Below, piece after piece: positions 7,437 through 15,811 of a DNA stretch of 23,834 nucleotides. The notes beneath the pieces were generated by a model that saw nothing but the letters and a program-made list of their open reading frames with translations, made no database searches and was not told the origin of the DNA. The stretch comes from a virus, in the IMG/VR virus record IMGVR_UViG_3300042384_000216, positions 1 to 23,834 of that record, one strand, 5' to 3'. Position numbers and translations under genes: made by a program. How positions within the stretch are numbered: the first letter of the stretch is position 1; the number at the start of each line of letters is the position of its first letter.

Positions 7437-8612
7437 TTATTGGAATGATAGGTTGCTTACACCAACTTCTTCTAAGTAGTCAGCTGCGTTACCTAGAGAT
7501 GAAGCAGTGTTGCTTAACTCTACATAACCATAACGTGTCATGAAGCCTACTACTGGTTCAAAAGTAGCTGGATCAAGAACAACACCACTGCTCATTAATG
7601 GAACGTATGGGCAGTAGAACGCTGCAGCGTCAGCTTCTGAAGAACCTTTGTAACCTACTAATACTGGTGTGCTGTCTGAAGCATAACCATCAACGTAGAT
7701 CTTCATAGCGCCATTCAATGTACCAACAAATTTAGTGTTTGTTGGAGCTTCAAATGTACCTTCTGTACTACGAGCAAAAGCTGAAGTAGTAGCAGATTGA
7801 AGAACTGTTAATGCTGCTGCAGATACAACAGCCCAGTTACCAGCGCCACGACGTGTACGTTGAGCGATCAAGTTAGCTGCGCGGTTAATTAAAACAGCAA
7901 GAGCAGCGTGCTCGTCACCTACGAATGTAGCAGTACCAGAAACAGTAGCTTGGTTGTAGCTATATGTTGAGTATGAAAGAGCACGTAGACTAGCTAAGAT
8001 TTCTTGATCAATTTCAACAGTAATTTCTTGAGCCAAAGCTGCCATGATTTCTGCTTCAACATCTAAACCGTGCATAGATTGTGCGTCTTGAGCTGCCTCA
8101 AAAGTCCAACGTGCGCTTAGTTTACGTGTTTTAGCTTCAACAACTTGTTTCAAGATTTGAACGTTGATACGGTTACCTGGAACGCCTTCAAGTGAGCTAG
8201 TTGAAGTAGCTTTACCTGTTGATGCGCCTGAGTAAGCAGTAGCAATGCGGAATGGTGATAATGCTTCATCACCAGCTGTAGTAGCATCAGCACCTGAAGT
8301 ACCTGCACTTACGCTATCAGCGTAACGTACACGTAATGTGTGGATTTGTGCTACTGGGCCAGTCATAGGTTGTACACCAACGATTTCGTTAGCGATAACT
8401 GTTGGCATAACACGACGAATTACCGGAAGGATTACGCGGTTTAGTGTAGCAACGTTACCTACTGCAGTTGCGCCACTAGATGCTGTTTCCATCAAGTGCT
8501 TCTTAGTGTTTTCTAAAATTACAGCCATTGTGGTTCTTTTCGAACCTTGTAGACCTTCTAACAGGGCGTCTTTGGTCTCGTTCCAACGGCCTTCTAATAG
8601 TTGGGTTGTCAT
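7437..8612 (-). CDS. 23: Major capsid protein, T4 gp23 family
   Basis: 391 residues, shorter than T4 gp23 (521). It forms the hexamers of the icosahedral/prolate shell. The family is recognised from TTMAVILENTKKHL near the N-terminus (28-40), PVIRRVMPTVIANEIVGVQPMTGP, the segment 'KTRKLSARWTFEAAQDAQSMHGLDVEAE', and the C-terminal 'YVPLMSSGVVLDPATFEPVVGFMTRYG', all typical of gp23 proteins of T4-like phages. A candidate gp21 cleavage site (L-x-E) is LME at 40-42, which would remove the N-terminal propeptide. An AAGGAAG site precedes the ATG, and the gene is the last of the head cluster, followed by a terminator. The reduced length suggests that the T4 insertion domain is shorter or missing. 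Confidence 0.93.
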   Translation of the reverse strand: MTTQLLEGRWNETKDALLEGLQGSKRTTMAVILENTKKHLMETASSGATAVGNVATLNRVILPVIRRVMPTVIANEIVGVQPMTGPVAQIHTLRVRYADSVSAGTSGADATTAGDEALSPFRIATAYSGASTGKATSTSSLEGVPGNRINVQILKQVVEAKTRKLSARWTFEAAQDAQSMHGLDVEAEIMAALAQEITVEIDQEILASLRALSYSTYSYNQATVSGTATFVGDEHAALAVLINRAANLIAQRTRRGAGNWAVVSAAALTVLQSATTSAFARSTEGTFEAPTNTKFVGTLNGAMKIYVDGYASDSTPVLVGYKGSSEADAAAFYCPYVPLMSSGVVLDPATFEPVVGFMTRYGYVELSNTASSLGNAADYLEEVGVSNLSFQ

Positions 8613-8642
8613 TTCTTTATCTTCCTTTTATAAAAGTTTGTA

Positions 8643-9743
8643 TTACTTTAGCCCTGCTAAACGCTTAATGTCAACAACATTGTTGTCGATTACTTGAGCG
8701 TCTGTTTTAGCAGATTTATCACCAGTTACTTCTACTTTACTTTCAGCAAGCATTGGCTTGTCGGCCTTTGGCTTAGCTGGAGAGTTATTTAGAACTGCTG
8801 GTAGATACTTATCGTAAGCAGATCTGAGTTTCTCAGTCTGTACGTTTTCGAGTAGACTGGTCATTATCGCAGCTTTCTCTTTATTTAGTGGTCCTAATAA
8901 TTCTGTTAGTGTGTCCTTACGGCCAGCACTTTCAGTGATTACACGGATTTCTTTTTCTTTAGATTCAACTAAAGTTTCTTTTTCAGCTATTGCTTTTTTA
9001 CTTTCAGCAATGATAGCGTCTTTCTTAGCTAACTGTGCTTGAAGTTTAGCAAATTCTTTGTTCTCATTTAAGTGAGTAACAGCAAATTCACTAGCAAACG
9101 CTTCAAATAGGCGACGACCAAACATGTTCTCACGAGCCGCTTGGATATCTTCTTTTAGTTGGGTCAATTCTGTCCCTAGATTGGTTGCCACTGCTTCCTT
9201 AACAAGACGAGCACTACGGCCAATAAAGTCTTGTTGTAGAGCTGCTAATTTAGTTTTAGCTTCTGCTACAAGTTTAACTTTAGTTGCGATAACATCTTTC
9301 TTGTCTTGGTCAAACTCTTTGATCTCTTCAGCTAGCGCACGGATAACAAATTTTTCTAACTTAGCAGTTGCTTCGTTTTGAATTTTGCGATCTGAACGTA
9401 GTTCTTTGATCTCTTCAGCTAGTTTAGTAACCATAAAGTTATTAAATTTGCCTGCGCTTTCAACCATGTGACGTTTAAAGTTCACACGATCTTCTGCTAG
9501 AGCTTGTTTCTCACTAGCGAACTCTTTAAGTTCGGCAGTAAGACTTTCAGTGACCATTTTGTCTAGAGCTTCAACCATTACTGTCTTGTCGTGATTGTAG
9601 CGACGAGCGAACTCTTCACGCAATTCAGCGCGAACAGTCTCACGTGCTTCATTAATTTGACTTTCCCAAGCTTCTGTAATAGCTTCTTGGGTAGCTTCAT
9701 TAATGATGCCACTTTCTAACAATGGTTTGATAGCATCTAACAT
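8643..9743 (-). CDS. 22: Prohead core scaffold protein, T4 gp22-like
   Basis: 366 residues, longer than T4 gp22 (269). It is highly charged (Lys/Glu/Ala-rich) and predicted largely helical and coiled-coil across about 20-280, with repeats such as 'LAEEIKELRSDRK' and 'LAEEIKEFDQDKK'. This fits the internal scaffold on which the capsid protein assembles and which gp21 digests during maturation. Its place between the protease and the capsid gene is the conserved T4 order. The C-terminus (about 320-366) is less charged and ends in DIKRLAGLK. An AGGAG site lies at good spacing before the ATG. The assignment rests mainly on position and composition, since scaffold sequences diverge fast. Confidence 0.85.
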   Translation of the reverse strand: MLDAIKPLLESGIINEATQEAITEAWESQINEARETVRAELREEFARRYNHDKTVMVEALDKMVTESLTAELKEFASEKQALAEDRVNFKRHMVESAGKFNNFMVTKLAEEIKELRSDRKIQNEATAKLEKFVIRALAEEIKEFDQDKKDVIATKVKLVAEAKTKLAALQQDFIGRSARLVKEAVATNLGTELTQLKEDIQAARENMFGRRLFEAFASEFAVTHLNENKEFAKLQAQLAKKDAIIAESKKAIAEKETLVESKEKEIRVITESAGRKDTLTELLGPLNKEKAAIMTSLLENVQTEKLRSAYDKYLPAVLNNSPAKPKADKPMLAESKVEVTGDKSAKTDAQVIDNNVVDIKRLAGLK

Positions 9744-9752
9744 TGTGATCTC

Positions 9753-10391
9753 CTATTTAATTTTTAGATCTTTGATCAAGCGAGTAACTTGCTCTTTCAA
9801 ATACTTCTGTACCTTTTGATCTGCGCTGGCTTCTTTTGCCATTTCGAATACCTTAGCACCACCACGCATATTCATCAGTCCTTCGTAAATCGCTGTTGGA
9901 TACGCATTAGGTGCGCTTGGTTGCGCAACTACATCTACAGTGACTATTTCAAAATCACTGACTTTACCGTCACCTTCAACGTTGCCTGAGCCACGTGAAC
10001 TAACGCCAAGTTTAACACCACTATCCAACATAGTCTGAACTAACTGACCCATTGGAGTAGGTAAAATCTTTAATTTGCCGAAGCCGTTAGGACCGTCCAT
10101 CCACATATCTGTAATCATGTGACTTACGCGGTCTAGATTAATCTTCAAATCATCAGGGTGATCTACTTCGCCTAAGACGCTGTAGCCACCCTTGATTTGT
10201 TCCATAATGCTAGAAACGGCTTTACCAATCTCATTTACAGGATATACTCGCTCATTGTGATTTTTGACACCACCTTGAATGAATATACCTTTCATGTAAA
10301 GATCTTTACCTTTACCGTCGTGACGGTCTTCTGTTAGAACTTCCATTCTAGCAGCATCAAAGGTTAAGTTTTCTTTAAGATATAAAGCCAT
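9753..10391 (-). CDS. 21: Prohead maturation protease, T4 gp21 family
   Basis: 212 residues, the usual size. It is a serine protease of the herpesvirus-assemblin-like fold that digests the scaffold and trims capsid proteins. The visible active-site motifs are GEVDHP (74-79, His78), GVSSRGSG (129-136, catalytic Ser at 131 or 132) and VDVVAQPSAP (152-161). The conserved early segment 'GIFIQGGVKNHNERVYP' is also present. An AGGAT site precedes the ATG. It lies 13 bases from the upstream core gene and 9 bases from the scaffold gene, inside the head operon. Confidence 0.94.
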   Translation of the reverse strand: MALYLKENLTFDAARMEVLTEDRHDGKGKDLYMKGIFIQGGVKNHNERVYPVNEIGKAVSSIMEQIKGGYSVLGEVDHPDDLKINLDRVSHMITDMWMDGPNGFGKLKILPTPMGQLVQTMLDSGVKLGVSSRGSGNVEGDGKVSDFEIVTVDVVAQPSAPNAYPTAIYEGLMNMRGGAKVFEMAKEASADQKVQKYLKEQVTRLIKDLKIK

Positions 10392-10404
10392 TATATTATC
10401 CTAA

Positions 10405-11286
10405 TTAACGTGCTAACGGGCTTTTAGTAGCTACAGGCACTTTACCGTCTGTAGTTTGACCTTCGCCTGCTTTTGGTTTGTTTGCTGATGATAATGATTT
10501 AGTACCACCAGCTGTGTTTTGTACTTTACCAATTAAATCGCCTTTTGGTTTAACTGAACGATTAGGTGATTGGCCATCTGGGTTTTGATTTGCGCCGCCT
10601 TTAGCGATATTAGCAGATGAACCGCCCATATCAGTTTTACCAGCTACAATACCTTTAGTGTTAATTGTTGCTGATTTACCAGCACCAACTTCGCCACCTT
10701 CAGTTTTTTGACCTTGATCAGCTACTTTTTCAACGTATTCACGAACAATAGATTCTTCCAAATCTTCTTCTTCTTCGTCTTCTTCTGTATCACATTCTTC
10801 AGCTTCGTAGAATTCTTCTTGAGCAACTTCTTCGCCGCCCATATCGTTACCCATTTCGTCGCCACCGAACATGTCAGCGTGTTCTGGTTCGTTTTCTTCG
10901 CCGGCCATTAAAGCATCAAATTCAGCTTTAAGTTCGTCAAGTGCTGACTCTAAGTCAGTAATGCGTTCTTCATCACTGGCGTGTTCTTCTTCGTGTGAGT
11001 CTAAATCGCCGCTATCATCAAAGTCGTTATCTAATTCTGAACCTTCTTCAGATCCAAATTCTTCTTCGCCTTCTTCTTCTTCGCTAATGCCTTCTTCGTC
11101 GACTTGAATTTCGTCAACTAGACCTTTAACTTGGTTACCGCCAAGATTTTCATCTAGGTCTGTTTCGTCGATAAGGCTTTCGTAAATGTCACGTGATTTT
11201 TCAACAACGATGTTGTGGAATAATTCACGAGCCTTGTCAGAATCATCATTAATGATGAATTCAATTAACTGTTCGTACTTGTTCAT
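10405..11286 (-). CDS. Acidic prohead core protein (gp67/gp68 position)
   Basis: 293 residues in three parts: a helical N-terminus (1-60, MNKYEQLIEFIINDDSDKAR), an extremely Glu/Asp-rich middle (about 60-185), and a Gly/Asn/Lys-rich, probably disordered tail with repeats of 'KGxxxGK' type (about 190-293). The acidic middle shows up on the plus strand as TTC-type low-complexity DNA. In T4 the genes between portal and protease, 67 and 68, encode small internal core proteins, of which gp67 (PIP) is acidic. Position and charge suggest the same job here, but sequence homology cannot be shown by eye. It has a strong AAGGAG site and an AT-rich 130-base leader region. Confidence 0.65.
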   Translation of the reverse strand: MNKYEQLIEFIINDDSDKARELFHNIVVEKSRDIYESLIDETDLDENLGGNQVKGLVDEIQVDEEGISEEEEGEEEFGSEEGSELDNDFDDSGDLDSHEEEHASDEERITDLESALDELKAEFDALMAGEENEPEHADMFGGDEMGNDMGGEEVAQEEFYEAEECDTEEDEEEEDLEESIVREYVEKVADQGQKTEGGEVGAGKSATINTKGIVAGKTDMGGSSANIAKGGANQNPDGQSPNRSVKPKGDLIGKVQNTAGGTKSLSSANKPKAGEGQTTDGKVPVATKSPLAR

Positions 11287-11416
11287 GTGAACTCCTTAAT
11301 ATTAAGTTTATAATTGTCGATATACAATTATATAGATATATCTCTGTAATATTATTTACATATATAAGATAAAATTGTGGTTAAATGCGTTGTTTTTGAT
11401 TCGTTTTGGGAGATAA
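11287..11416. promoter_or_regulatory. AT-rich intergenic leader with weak late-type promoter
   Basis: A 130-base, very AT-rich gap inside the head operon. Read on the minus strand it holds TGTAAATA at 11353-11360 (two mismatches from the T4 late consensus), an imperfect inverted repeat around the ATATAC/GTATAT run at 11310-11345, and the AAGGAG ribosome site for the acidic core gene. It may give that gene and gp21-gp23 an extra transcription start. Confidence 0.3.
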
Positions 11417-11641
11417 CTACATACCGGCAGTTGGTTCTGCCGGTGGTTCGTATTGAGTTTGAACTTTTTCTATCTTCTGTTCTTTTTCTAACTTGCGTAC
11501 ATCATTCATAATGCGTAGGCGATTTAACTGCGCTAGCGTTAATTTAGTTTTACGCAGGTCATTCAATGACACAGTCGTGTTGTCATCTTTCTCAGTGGAA
11601 TAACCCGGCAATTCTTTGTCAAAAATTTCTAATAAGTTCAT
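11417..11641 (-). CDS. Conserved small protein between portal and core genes
   Basis: 74 residues from the ATG at 11641. A GTG at 11656 would add five residues (MVNKN), but the ATG gives MNLLEIFDKELPGYS, the usual type of start for this protein. The centre 'SLNDLRKTKLTLAQLNRLRIMNDVRK' (about 24-49) is basic and helical, and the end is Pro-rich (YEPPAEPTAGM). I recall very similar short proteins just after gp20 in T4-like cyanophages and related phages, annotated as hypothetical or prohead core. It may fill the place of gp67/68 as a portal- or core-associated assembly protein (inference). It lies 21 bases after the portal stop when the ATG is used. Confidence 0.7.
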   Translation of the reverse strand: MNLLEIFDKELPGYSTEKDDNTTVSLNDLRKTKLTLAQLNRLRIMNDVRKLEKEQKIEKVQTQYEPPAEPTAGM

Positions 11642-11662
11642 ATTCTTATTTACCACAAGCTG

Positions 11663-13384
11663 TTAAGAACCGGCCAACGGCGCTGTAGTTGATGGCGCAA
11701 CGCTACCCATGGCGCTTGGATTTGTGCCGGCGGCAGCCATCCCGGGCTCTGTTCCGGGTTCAGTTGGCATAGCTTGTTCTATATTACCTAGGTCAGTGTC
11801 AAGAGCTGCTGGAGTAACACCAACGGCACGTAGATTAGCTTCTTCCGTTCCTTGGTCAGTTTTGCCGCGCTCTTCTGCCCACATTTCGTCATTTTGCTGC
11901 ATTTCTTCTTCACTTAGATCTAAGTAACGTTGTAGTAAGAAGCGTTTACTTAGATAGTTAATGGGTTCTAATGCTGTAAACGTAGCTATTCGTGTTTGAT
12001 CAATCTCAGCTTGGCGATATTTGGCAAAGTTTTGTGGCTCGTTAAAGCGAAGTTCAAAGAGGCTACCGTCGATGTTTATACCTCTCCAGCGCATAAACAT
12101 TTTAAATTCTGTATCTAACGGTTCTGCTATTAGAGTTTGTAAGCGTTTACAGTATTGGTTGAATCGCCATTCTTGAATTAATGCTGTTGTGGTGCGTCCG
12201 TCACTGTATGCTGCTGGACTGTCATCAGCTGTTGTTGGCAAATAGCTACTAGGAATGCGTAGACCACGGAATAGTTTATTAGTAAAAAAGCGTAAGTCTG
12301 TAATTTCACCCAGGTTGTTACCGCCCGGCAATACATCTACGCTAGATCCTCGACCGTCTGCAGTCACAGGAAAGAAGTAGTCTTCGTTTGTGCTTAATGG
12401 ATTATAAGTAGCATCCATCATGTTCTGTCCGCCACCTGTTTGTGTAGGAATACGACGTTGATGAATTTCGTTTTTAATGCGATCAACAAAGGCCATAGCC
12501 ATATGGCTAGGCATATTACCTACATCAATTTTAAATACACGACGTTCTGGAGCACGTTGTATACGGTAGATAATGATAGCGTCTTCTAATAGTTCCTTTT
12601 GTTTAAAAATCTTAAACACGCTTTCTAATACGCTGTTACCAAATGGCCAATTTATATCTAACCCTTCAGTTAAACTCATGTGTACTACATGTTCAGCATC
12701 AATGACTGCTTCGTTTTGCGCATGGCTAAAACGACTGCCGCCACTATAAGGAGTGTTTGGCTGGGTGTATGCTCCGCTAGGACCGCCAACTTGTGGGTGA
12801 TTAACATACGTATCACTAGCCGCTACCGCTGTAGCAGTTAGATTTTGAAAGTTAATATTTAGGTCTTTAATCCAATATTGTTCAGGTTTCTTACCTTCTG
12901 CTTCATTAACAATAACTTTAGTTACTTTGTGCATCTCAGTCCAGTACATCTTGAATGTTTCTGGATCACGTAAGAATACTTGATCGCCATATTTGATAGT
13001 GTTGCGTACTAGTTTGAATAGGCGTTTATTTAATTGATTAAGAGTAACCCACTGTTGTAGTTGCTCTTTAATAATTTTAATTTCATTATCGGTTGGCTTT
13101 TCTTTGAAGTATAAATCAAATCCTGTGCCGTTTTCAATATTTGGCTGTGTCATAAACTCAGCAAGAATATCAAGGGCAGCATTAACTTCACTGTCCATAT
13201 CCATTTGCTCGTACTGATTATAACGCTCGGTGCGATTTGGGTGCCCAATGTACACTTCGGGTAGTTGACTAGCAAAGTTGCGGTATCCCGGATCAATGCC
13301 TTGACTGACGCCGCGACCTGCTCCGCTAATGGGACTCATTTGTCCGCTTACGTTTGCTGTTTTAAAATGCTTTTTCCATGACAT
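11663..13384 (-). CDS. 20: Portal vertex protein, T4 gp20 family
   Basis: 573 residues (T4 524). It forms the dodecameric DNA entry pore, starts head assembly and binds the packaging motor. Family hallmarks are visible: 'YNQYEQMDMDSEVNAALDILAEF' near 55-78, 'VFLRDPETFKMYW', 'EDAIIIYRIQRAPERRVFKIDVGNMP', 'RRIPTQTGGGQNMMDATYNPLSTNEDYFFPVT', 'GSSVDVLPGGNNLGEITDLRFFTNKLFRGLRIPSSYL', and 'FNEPQNFAKYRQAEIDQTRI' (each shown as short recognised blocks). The last ~50 residues are a Pro/Ala/Gly-rich disordered tail. The start is an ATG with a weak purine-rich site upstream, and a CTTAAATA octamer (13406-13413) lies 22 bases before it. First gene of the head cluster. Confidence 0.95.
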   Translation of the reverse strand: MSWKKHFKTANVSGQMSPISGAGRGVSQGIDPGYRNFASQLPEVYIGHPNRTERYNQYEQMDMDSEVNAALDILAEFMTQPNIENGTGFDLYFKEKPTDNEIKIIKEQLQQWVTLNQLNKRLFKLVRNTIKYGDQVFLRDPETFKMYWTEMHKVTKVIVNEAEGKKPEQYWIKDLNINFQNLTATAVAASDTYVNHPQVGGPSGAYTQPNTPYSGGSRFSHAQNEAVIDAEHVVHMSLTEGLDINWPFGNSVLESVFKIFKQKELLEDAIIIYRIQRAPERRVFKIDVGNMPSHMAMAFVDRIKNEIHQRRIPTQTGGGQNMMDATYNPLSTNEDYFFPVTADGRGSSVDVLPGGNNLGEITDLRFFTNKLFRGLRIPSSYLPTTADDSPAAYSDGRTTTALIQEWRFNQYCKRLQTLIAEPLDTEFKMFMRWRGINIDGSLFELRFNEPQNFAKYRQAEIDQTRIATFTALEPINYLSKRFLLQRYLDLSEEEMQQNDEMWAEERGKTDQGTEEANLRAVGVTPAALDTDLGNIEQAMPTEPGTEPGMAAAGTNPSAMGSVAPSTTAPLAGS

Positions 13385-13405
13385 ATGATTATCTCTAAGA
13401 TACTA

Positions 13406-13413
13406 TATTTAAG
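13406..13413 (-). promoter_or_regulatory. Weak T4-like late promoter before portal gene
   Basis: Minus-strand CTTAAATA, 22 bases before the portal ATG, the same distance as the better CATAAATA box before 5855. Two mismatches from the consensus, so uncertain. It lies inside the short gap between the tape measure stop region and the portal start. Confidence 0.3.
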
Positions 13414-13416
13414 CCT

Positions 13417-15753
13417 TTACAGCGAGTTCTGTAGAATTCCTGATGTCATTCTATTATTTGTAGACATCGCATCTAATAGACTTCTCAATAACTGAGTTTG
13501 TTCTTGAAGTATACCGTTCATTTTGGGCATTTCTTCGGATGGCGGAGCACTACTAGGTATAATTTGTGTATCATTCCTTGATTCCATTCGATCAGTTGTT
13601 TTAGTTAAACTTGTTACTAGTTGTTCTAATGACTGTGCCGGTGATGTAATCGACGACATTTTATCTTTAAGGGTTGCTTGACTGTCAATGATGCCTATTA
13701 ATTGTTCAGTGATATTGTTTGGCACAATAGACGACGGGCCTACTACTAATTCTGGACCTTGTTCACCTGTAATACCAATTTGGCCTGGTTTGATGTTGCC
13801 ACCTTTAGCATATCCTTTAGTTTCCGCCGGCACTGCTGTAGCCGGTTTCCAATCAACTATTCGTCTACCAGCGCGGCCTGCTGTGACATAAACTGGCTCG
13901 TATCCTTGTTTGGCTGCTTCTTCAACTGATGGAAAATCATGCCCGACTACAGCACCACGGCCAGCTTTCACTTCCCCTCGTTCATTGGTGTTTTTACCAA
14001 GTATGTTTTTTGGCTTAGTATCAGTTTCTGTAGTTCCTGACTCTAATCCCATAGTCTTTTGAAAAGCTGAAAGATCTCCAGTTTTAGCAAACTCCGCTGC
14101 TCCTCGAAGCATTTTACTAGTAGTTTCAACTGTGGCTTTGACTATGTTAGCATAGTCTTTCATATACGTTCCAGTTAAAGTTTCCATAGCTACTTGAAAC
14201 TTTTTAGTTTCTTCAGTAGCAGCTTGAAATCCGGTAGTCAACTCATCCGAGGCTGTTTGTTGTGATTCTGCTCGTTTAGCTGATGCTTCTGCAGCGCCTG
14301 GATCTAATAGGTATTTTTCTAAAGCGTTACCGATAGCAGCAAATTGTTCAGCGCCTTGTACTCCATACACTGCGGCTAAGTCAACTGCTTGTCCGTATCC
14401 TTCTCTAGCCGCACGATACTGTTTAGCATTTTCAGCAATAAAGTTTTGAGTTTCTGATGTGATATTTTTACTACCAGATTTAACAGCGCCTGAAATGCTG
14501 TCAATAATCTGCATAGCTTGTTTATTAGCCACAATACCCGGTATAGCCACTGCCCCGCCTACCATTTTTTGTACTAGAGCACGTTGATATTCTGGGCCCA
14601 ATGTTTCTAATTGACTATAAGCCAATTTAAAAGCTTCAAGTTGATCGCCTGATAATGATGCCATCAATGAAGAACGCATACTTTCATCACGTGCTTTTTC
14701 CATAGCAGCTTTAGCATCTTTGCCTGTTATGTCACTCAGTACTTTTAAGTTAGTAGCATACTCTTGGGTACCTTTAGCCAATTGTGCTTCACTCATGCCG
14801 CGCAATCTACCCTCAGACTGACGCTGGGCGGCATATTGTGCTAAAATCTCACCTTGTTCTTCGTAACCGTAGCCCAACGCTAGTAGTTGATTACGCACTG
14901 AATTTGTTCCAGATGCCATTCCCTTAAGACCTTTGCTTAGTAGCAACGATCCTTCACTAGCACTTAACCCCATACCACGGATGTCTTCTCTTGAATTGCC
15001 GACAACTCTGCTAAAATCTGCTATACCTAGTCCGCTTTCGTTAGCTATAGTAGACATTTCAGTCATACCACCAGCAAAGCTAGCTCCTGCTTTAGTAAAC
15101 GCAGATAATGCTTCTGTACGTTTTTGTAGTTCGGCCGCAAATACTTTATTACTTGCTTGTAATATAGTAACGCTGGCTTCTAATACTCCTTTAGATACTT
15201 TTCCAGCAGTGTCTGCTAGTCTAGCTGCTCCATCGCCGATAACAGGTATCATACCTAATAGGCCGCCAGCAATACCTTTAGTTGTGTCTATGGTTTTTTC
15301 AAGGCCTGCTTGTAGAAGTTCTAAACTGGTGTTAATAAGTTCTGAGCTAGCTTTGATGGGATTTTTAGCTAGATCATCATAGCTAGTTGCCCAATTAGCA
15401 GATACACTAGCTGCTGTTAAACTCAAATCCTTGCCAAAACTGTAGATATTTGAACTTAACGATGTAACTGCTTGTTTTAGTCCTTGACTAAATTTATCTG
15501 CTGACTCTCCAGCAGCATCTAGCGAATCACCAGTGCCATCAGCTTGCTCTGCTAGTTGATCGAGCTCAGATCCTAGTTTTTTAGATTTTTTAATTTCTTC
15601 TTCTTTGGCTTTAGCTAGTTTCTTTTCTTCAGTCTGTTTAGTTTTGTCTGATCGATTAACCGCATCCAGGATAGACTTCATGGTGCTTTCTTCAGCTGCA
15701 CCTTCTACTGTTACTGGTCCATCTAACCCAGGAATTTCAATTTTAATAGCCAT
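13417..15753 (-). CDS. Tail tape measure protein (gp29-like role)
   Basis: 778 residues. It probably sets tail length and sits inside the tail tube. The N-terminus (about 30-80) is a Lys/Glu-rich helix or coiled coil. A long Ala/Ser/Gly-rich helical body follows, with a Gly-rich hydrophobic stretch at about 160-180 (GIAGGLLGMIPVIGDGAARL). Near 647-672 is the hallmark 'YAKGGNIKPGQIGITGEQGPELVVG', which closely matches the GGxxxxGxxxxxGExGPEL signature of tape measure C-termini. The last 100 residues contain further coiled-coil-like sequence. T4 gp29 is shorter (590), so the match is by role, not clear homology. It is divergent from the gp26 gene, with two late-type promoters in the 58-base gap. 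Confidence 0.8.
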   Translation of the reverse strand: MAIKIEIPGLDGPVTVEGAAEESTMKSILDAVNRSDKTKQTEEKKLAKAKEEEIKKSKKLGSELDQLAEQADGTGDSLDAAGESADKFSQGLKQAVTSLSSNIYSFGKDLSLTAASVSANWATSYDDLAKNPIKASSELINTSLELLQAGLEKTIDTTKGIAGGLLGMIPVIGDGAARLADTAGKVSKGVLEASVTILQASNKVFAAELQKRTEALSAFTKAGASFAGGMTEMSTIANESGLGIADFSRVVGNSREDIRGMGLSASEGSLLLSKGLKGMASGTNSVRNQLLALGYGYEEQGEILAQYAAQRQSEGRLRGMSEAQLAKGTQEYATNLKVLSDITGKDAKAAMEKARDESMRSSLMASLSGDQLEAFKLAYSQLETLGPEYQRALVQKMVGGAVAIPGIVANKQAMQIIDSISGAVKSGSKNITSETQNFIAENAKQYRAAREGYGQAVDLAAVYGVQGAEQFAAIGNALEKYLLDPGAAEASAKRAESQQTASDELTTGFQAATEETKKFQVAMETLTGTYMKDYANIVKATVETTSKMLRGAAEFAKTGDLSAFQKTMGLESGTTETDTKPKNILGKNTNERGEVKAGRGAVVGHDFPSVEEAAKQGYEPVYVTAGRAGRRIVDWKPATAVPAETKGYAKGGNIKPGQIGITGEQGPELVVGPSSIVPNNITEQLIGIIDSQATLKDKMSSITSPAQSLEQLVTSLTKTTDRMESRNDTQIIPSSAPPSEEMPKMNGILQEQTQLLRSLLDAMSTNNRMTSGILQNSL

Positions 15754-15764
15754 GATTTTTCCAC

Positions 15765-15772
15765 TATAAATA
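15765..15772 (+). promoter_or_regulatory. Perfect T4 late promoter for gp26
   Basis: TATAAATA, an exact match to the T4 late consensus, on the plus strand, followed by TTAGAATACTATT. It lies 40 bases before the gp26 ATG at 15812. A GGAG site at 15797-15800 follows. Confidence 0.7.
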
Positions 15773-15789
15773 TTAGAATACTATTATCT

Positions 15790-15797
15790 TATTTATG
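15790..15797 (-). promoter_or_regulatory. T4-like late promoter for tape measure gene
   Basis: Minus-strand CATAAATA followed by AGATAATAG, 37 bases before the tape measure ATG at 15753. It is the same octamer as at 5877-5884. The two divergent promoters face away from each other across the gap and overlap in their transcribed leaders. Confidence 0.5.
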
Positions 15798-15811
15798 GAG
15801 TTCAAATACCG

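Noticed and set aside
10708-11107. Plus-strand Ser- and Phe-rich open frames over the acidic core gene
   Set aside because: They are the antisense of GAA/GAT-rich codons and have no ribosome site.
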